From assembly GCF_900114135.1 (NCBI RefSeq), contig NZ_FORY01000009.1, positions 1 to 64,000 on the forward strand: DNA of 64,000 nucleotides. Direction: 5' to 3'. How positions within the stretch are numbered: the first letter of the stretch is position 1; each line of letters starts with the position of its first letter. The translations under genes were made by a program, and so were the position numbers. Positions 63,110-64,000 of this stretch are shown here, piece after piece. The notes below the pieces were generated by a model. It was not told the origin of the DNA. It searched no databases and worked only from the letters and a program-made list of their open reading frames with translations. This DNA comes from Celeribacter halophilus (GTDB taxonomy: Bacteria > Pseudomonadota > Alphaproteobacteria > Rhodobacterales > Rhodobacteraceae).

Positions 63110-64000
63110 ATGGGCAGTTTTGACATTATTCTTCAGGCGCTGGATCTGGTGCTCACCCCCGAAGTGCTTTTGACCGCGCTTCTGGCCGGTGCATTCGGCC
63201 TGTTTGTCGGAGCCATGCCGGGTCTGACCGCCACGATGGCAACCGCGCTTCTGGTGCCGCTGACCTTTTTCATGGACCCGATTCCGGCTCTGGCCGCTAT
63301 TGTGGCCGCAAGTGGCATGGCGATTTTTGCCGGAGATATTCCCGGTGCCTTGCTGCGTATTCCGGGCACACCCGCCTCCGCCGCCTATGTCGAGGACAGC
63401 TACCGGCTGACCATGCGCGGGCGGATGAACGAGGCGCTGGGCGTCAATCTGATTGTGTCCTGCATCGGCGGGCTGATCGGCATTGCCGTGTTGGTCATCG
63501 CCGCACCGATGCTGGCAGAGTTTGCCCTGCGGTTCACTTCTTATGAATATTTCTGGCTGGCGACGATGGGTCTGTCCTGTGCCATTTTCGTAGCATCAAG
63601 CGACCCTTTGAAAGCGGCGATTGCGCTTTTGTTGGGGCTTGCTCTGGCTACGGTCGGTCTTGACCCGACAACCGGTGTGCCGCGTTTCACCTTTGGCCAG
63701 ACGAACCTGCTGGCGGGTATCGAGTTCATTCCGGCGATGATCGGTCTTTTCGCATTGGCTGAGGTCATGCGCGGGATGATCCGTCTGCATGGCGGCACAG
63801 CGCCGATCAACATGCCGAAGAATCCCGGCCCGCTGTTCAAAGGGGTTGGCGGCATTATCCGGCGTCACCCGACCAATGTGGTGCGCGGCTCTCTCATGGG
63901 GGTGCTGATTGGTGCGTTGCCCGGTGCAGGGGCCGATATCGCCGCATGGATGTCCTATGCGGTGTCCAAGAAGTTTTCCAAGACGCCCGAGAAATACGGC
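63110..64000 (+). CDS. tctA: Tripartite tricarboxylate transporter large permease (TctA family), C-terminus outside window
   Basis: The first 297 codons of the main permease are visible and the frame stays open to the end of the window. It begins MGSFDIILQALDLVLTPE and has the TctA repeats, with FGLFVGAMPGLTATMATALL and, later, GALPGAGADIAAWMSYAVSKK. The two GxxPG motifs are the family hallmark. Full-length proteins are about 500 residues, so about 200 are missing. The ATG immediately follows the tctB stop codon. Confidence 0.93.
   Translation, partial: MGSFDIILQALDLVLTPEVLLTALLAGAFGLFVGAMPGLTATMATALLVPLTFFMDPIPALAAIVAASGMAIFAGDIPGALLRIPGTPASAAYVEDSYRLTMRGRMNEALGVNLIVSCIGGLIGIAVLVIAAPMLAEFALRFTSYEYFWLATMGLSCAIFVASSDPLKAAIALLLGLALATVGLDPTTGVPRFTFGQTNLLAGIEFIPAMIGLFALAEVMRGMIRLHGGTAPINMPKNPGPLFKGVGGIIRRHPTNVVRGSLMGVLIGALPGAGADIAAWMSYAVSKKFSKTPEKYG

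Noticed and set aside
1-64000. CRISPR arrays, rRNA operons, prophage or defence islands
   Set aside because: No regularly spaced repeats, rRNA sequence, phage structural genes, or restriction and other defence genes were seen. The only mobile DNA recognised is the IS66 end.

Overview
The window is about 64 kb of a chromosome from an alphaproteobacterium, most likely a marine Rhodobacteraceae (Roseobacter-group) species. The evidence is the regB-senC-regA redox locus, the gene order parB-parA-rsmG-mnmG-mnmE-rho-hemJ followed by maf-aroE-coaE-dnaQ-secB, alphaproteobacterial-type AddAB, and the hemD/mitofilin-like/HemY-like cluster. It contains one apparently complete tRNA gene, no rRNA and no CRISPR array. 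Gene calls rest on reading protein motifs by eye; no database search was run.

Layout. 1-328: the edge of an IS66-family insertion sequence. 329-723: AT-rich sequence with no convincing gene. 0.7-14 kb: an orphan Hpt protein, ilvA, a membrane protein, argG, a PfkB sugar kinase, maeB, mutS, grpE-hrcA, rph-rdgB, a RidA-like protein and hemW. 14-31 kb: the chromosome origin neighbourhood. Two perfect and three degenerate parS sites lie around parAB. A putative oriC (22579-22960) with two perfect DnaA boxes sits where gene direction diverges: rho and hemJ lead left, maf-aroE-coaE-dnaQ lead right. secB, fxsA, a Tim44-like gene, mltA, an Smr gene and hslUV follow. 31-45 kb: trxA, addAB, murU-amgK (cell-wall recycling), a PAS protein that stops before any kinase domain, regB/senC/regA and a LysR regulator. 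45-54 kb: an HD hydrolase, ahcY, a DUF2853 protein, a likely small RNA, EVE and YciI proteins, gpsA, hemD, a mitofilin-like protein, HemY and tRNA-Thr(CGT).

54-64 kb is an accessory sugar-acid cluster beginning just after the tRNA. It holds a ProC-like reductase, a GntR remnant, uxuA (mannonate dehydratase), a TRAP transporter (dctPQM), an intact GntR regulator, a Gfo/Idh/MocA dehydrogenase and a tripartite tricarboxylate-type transporter (tctCBA, cut by the window end). A 19-bp motif recurs at three promoter regions of the cluster, so it looks like one regulon, probably controlled by the intact GntR protein.

The most interesting observations are that shared operator, a structured orphan transcript unit at 48160-48342, and two junctions where t6A genes that I expect in relatives (tsaE and tsaD) are missing. 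No defence system or clearly new multi-gene machine was found.
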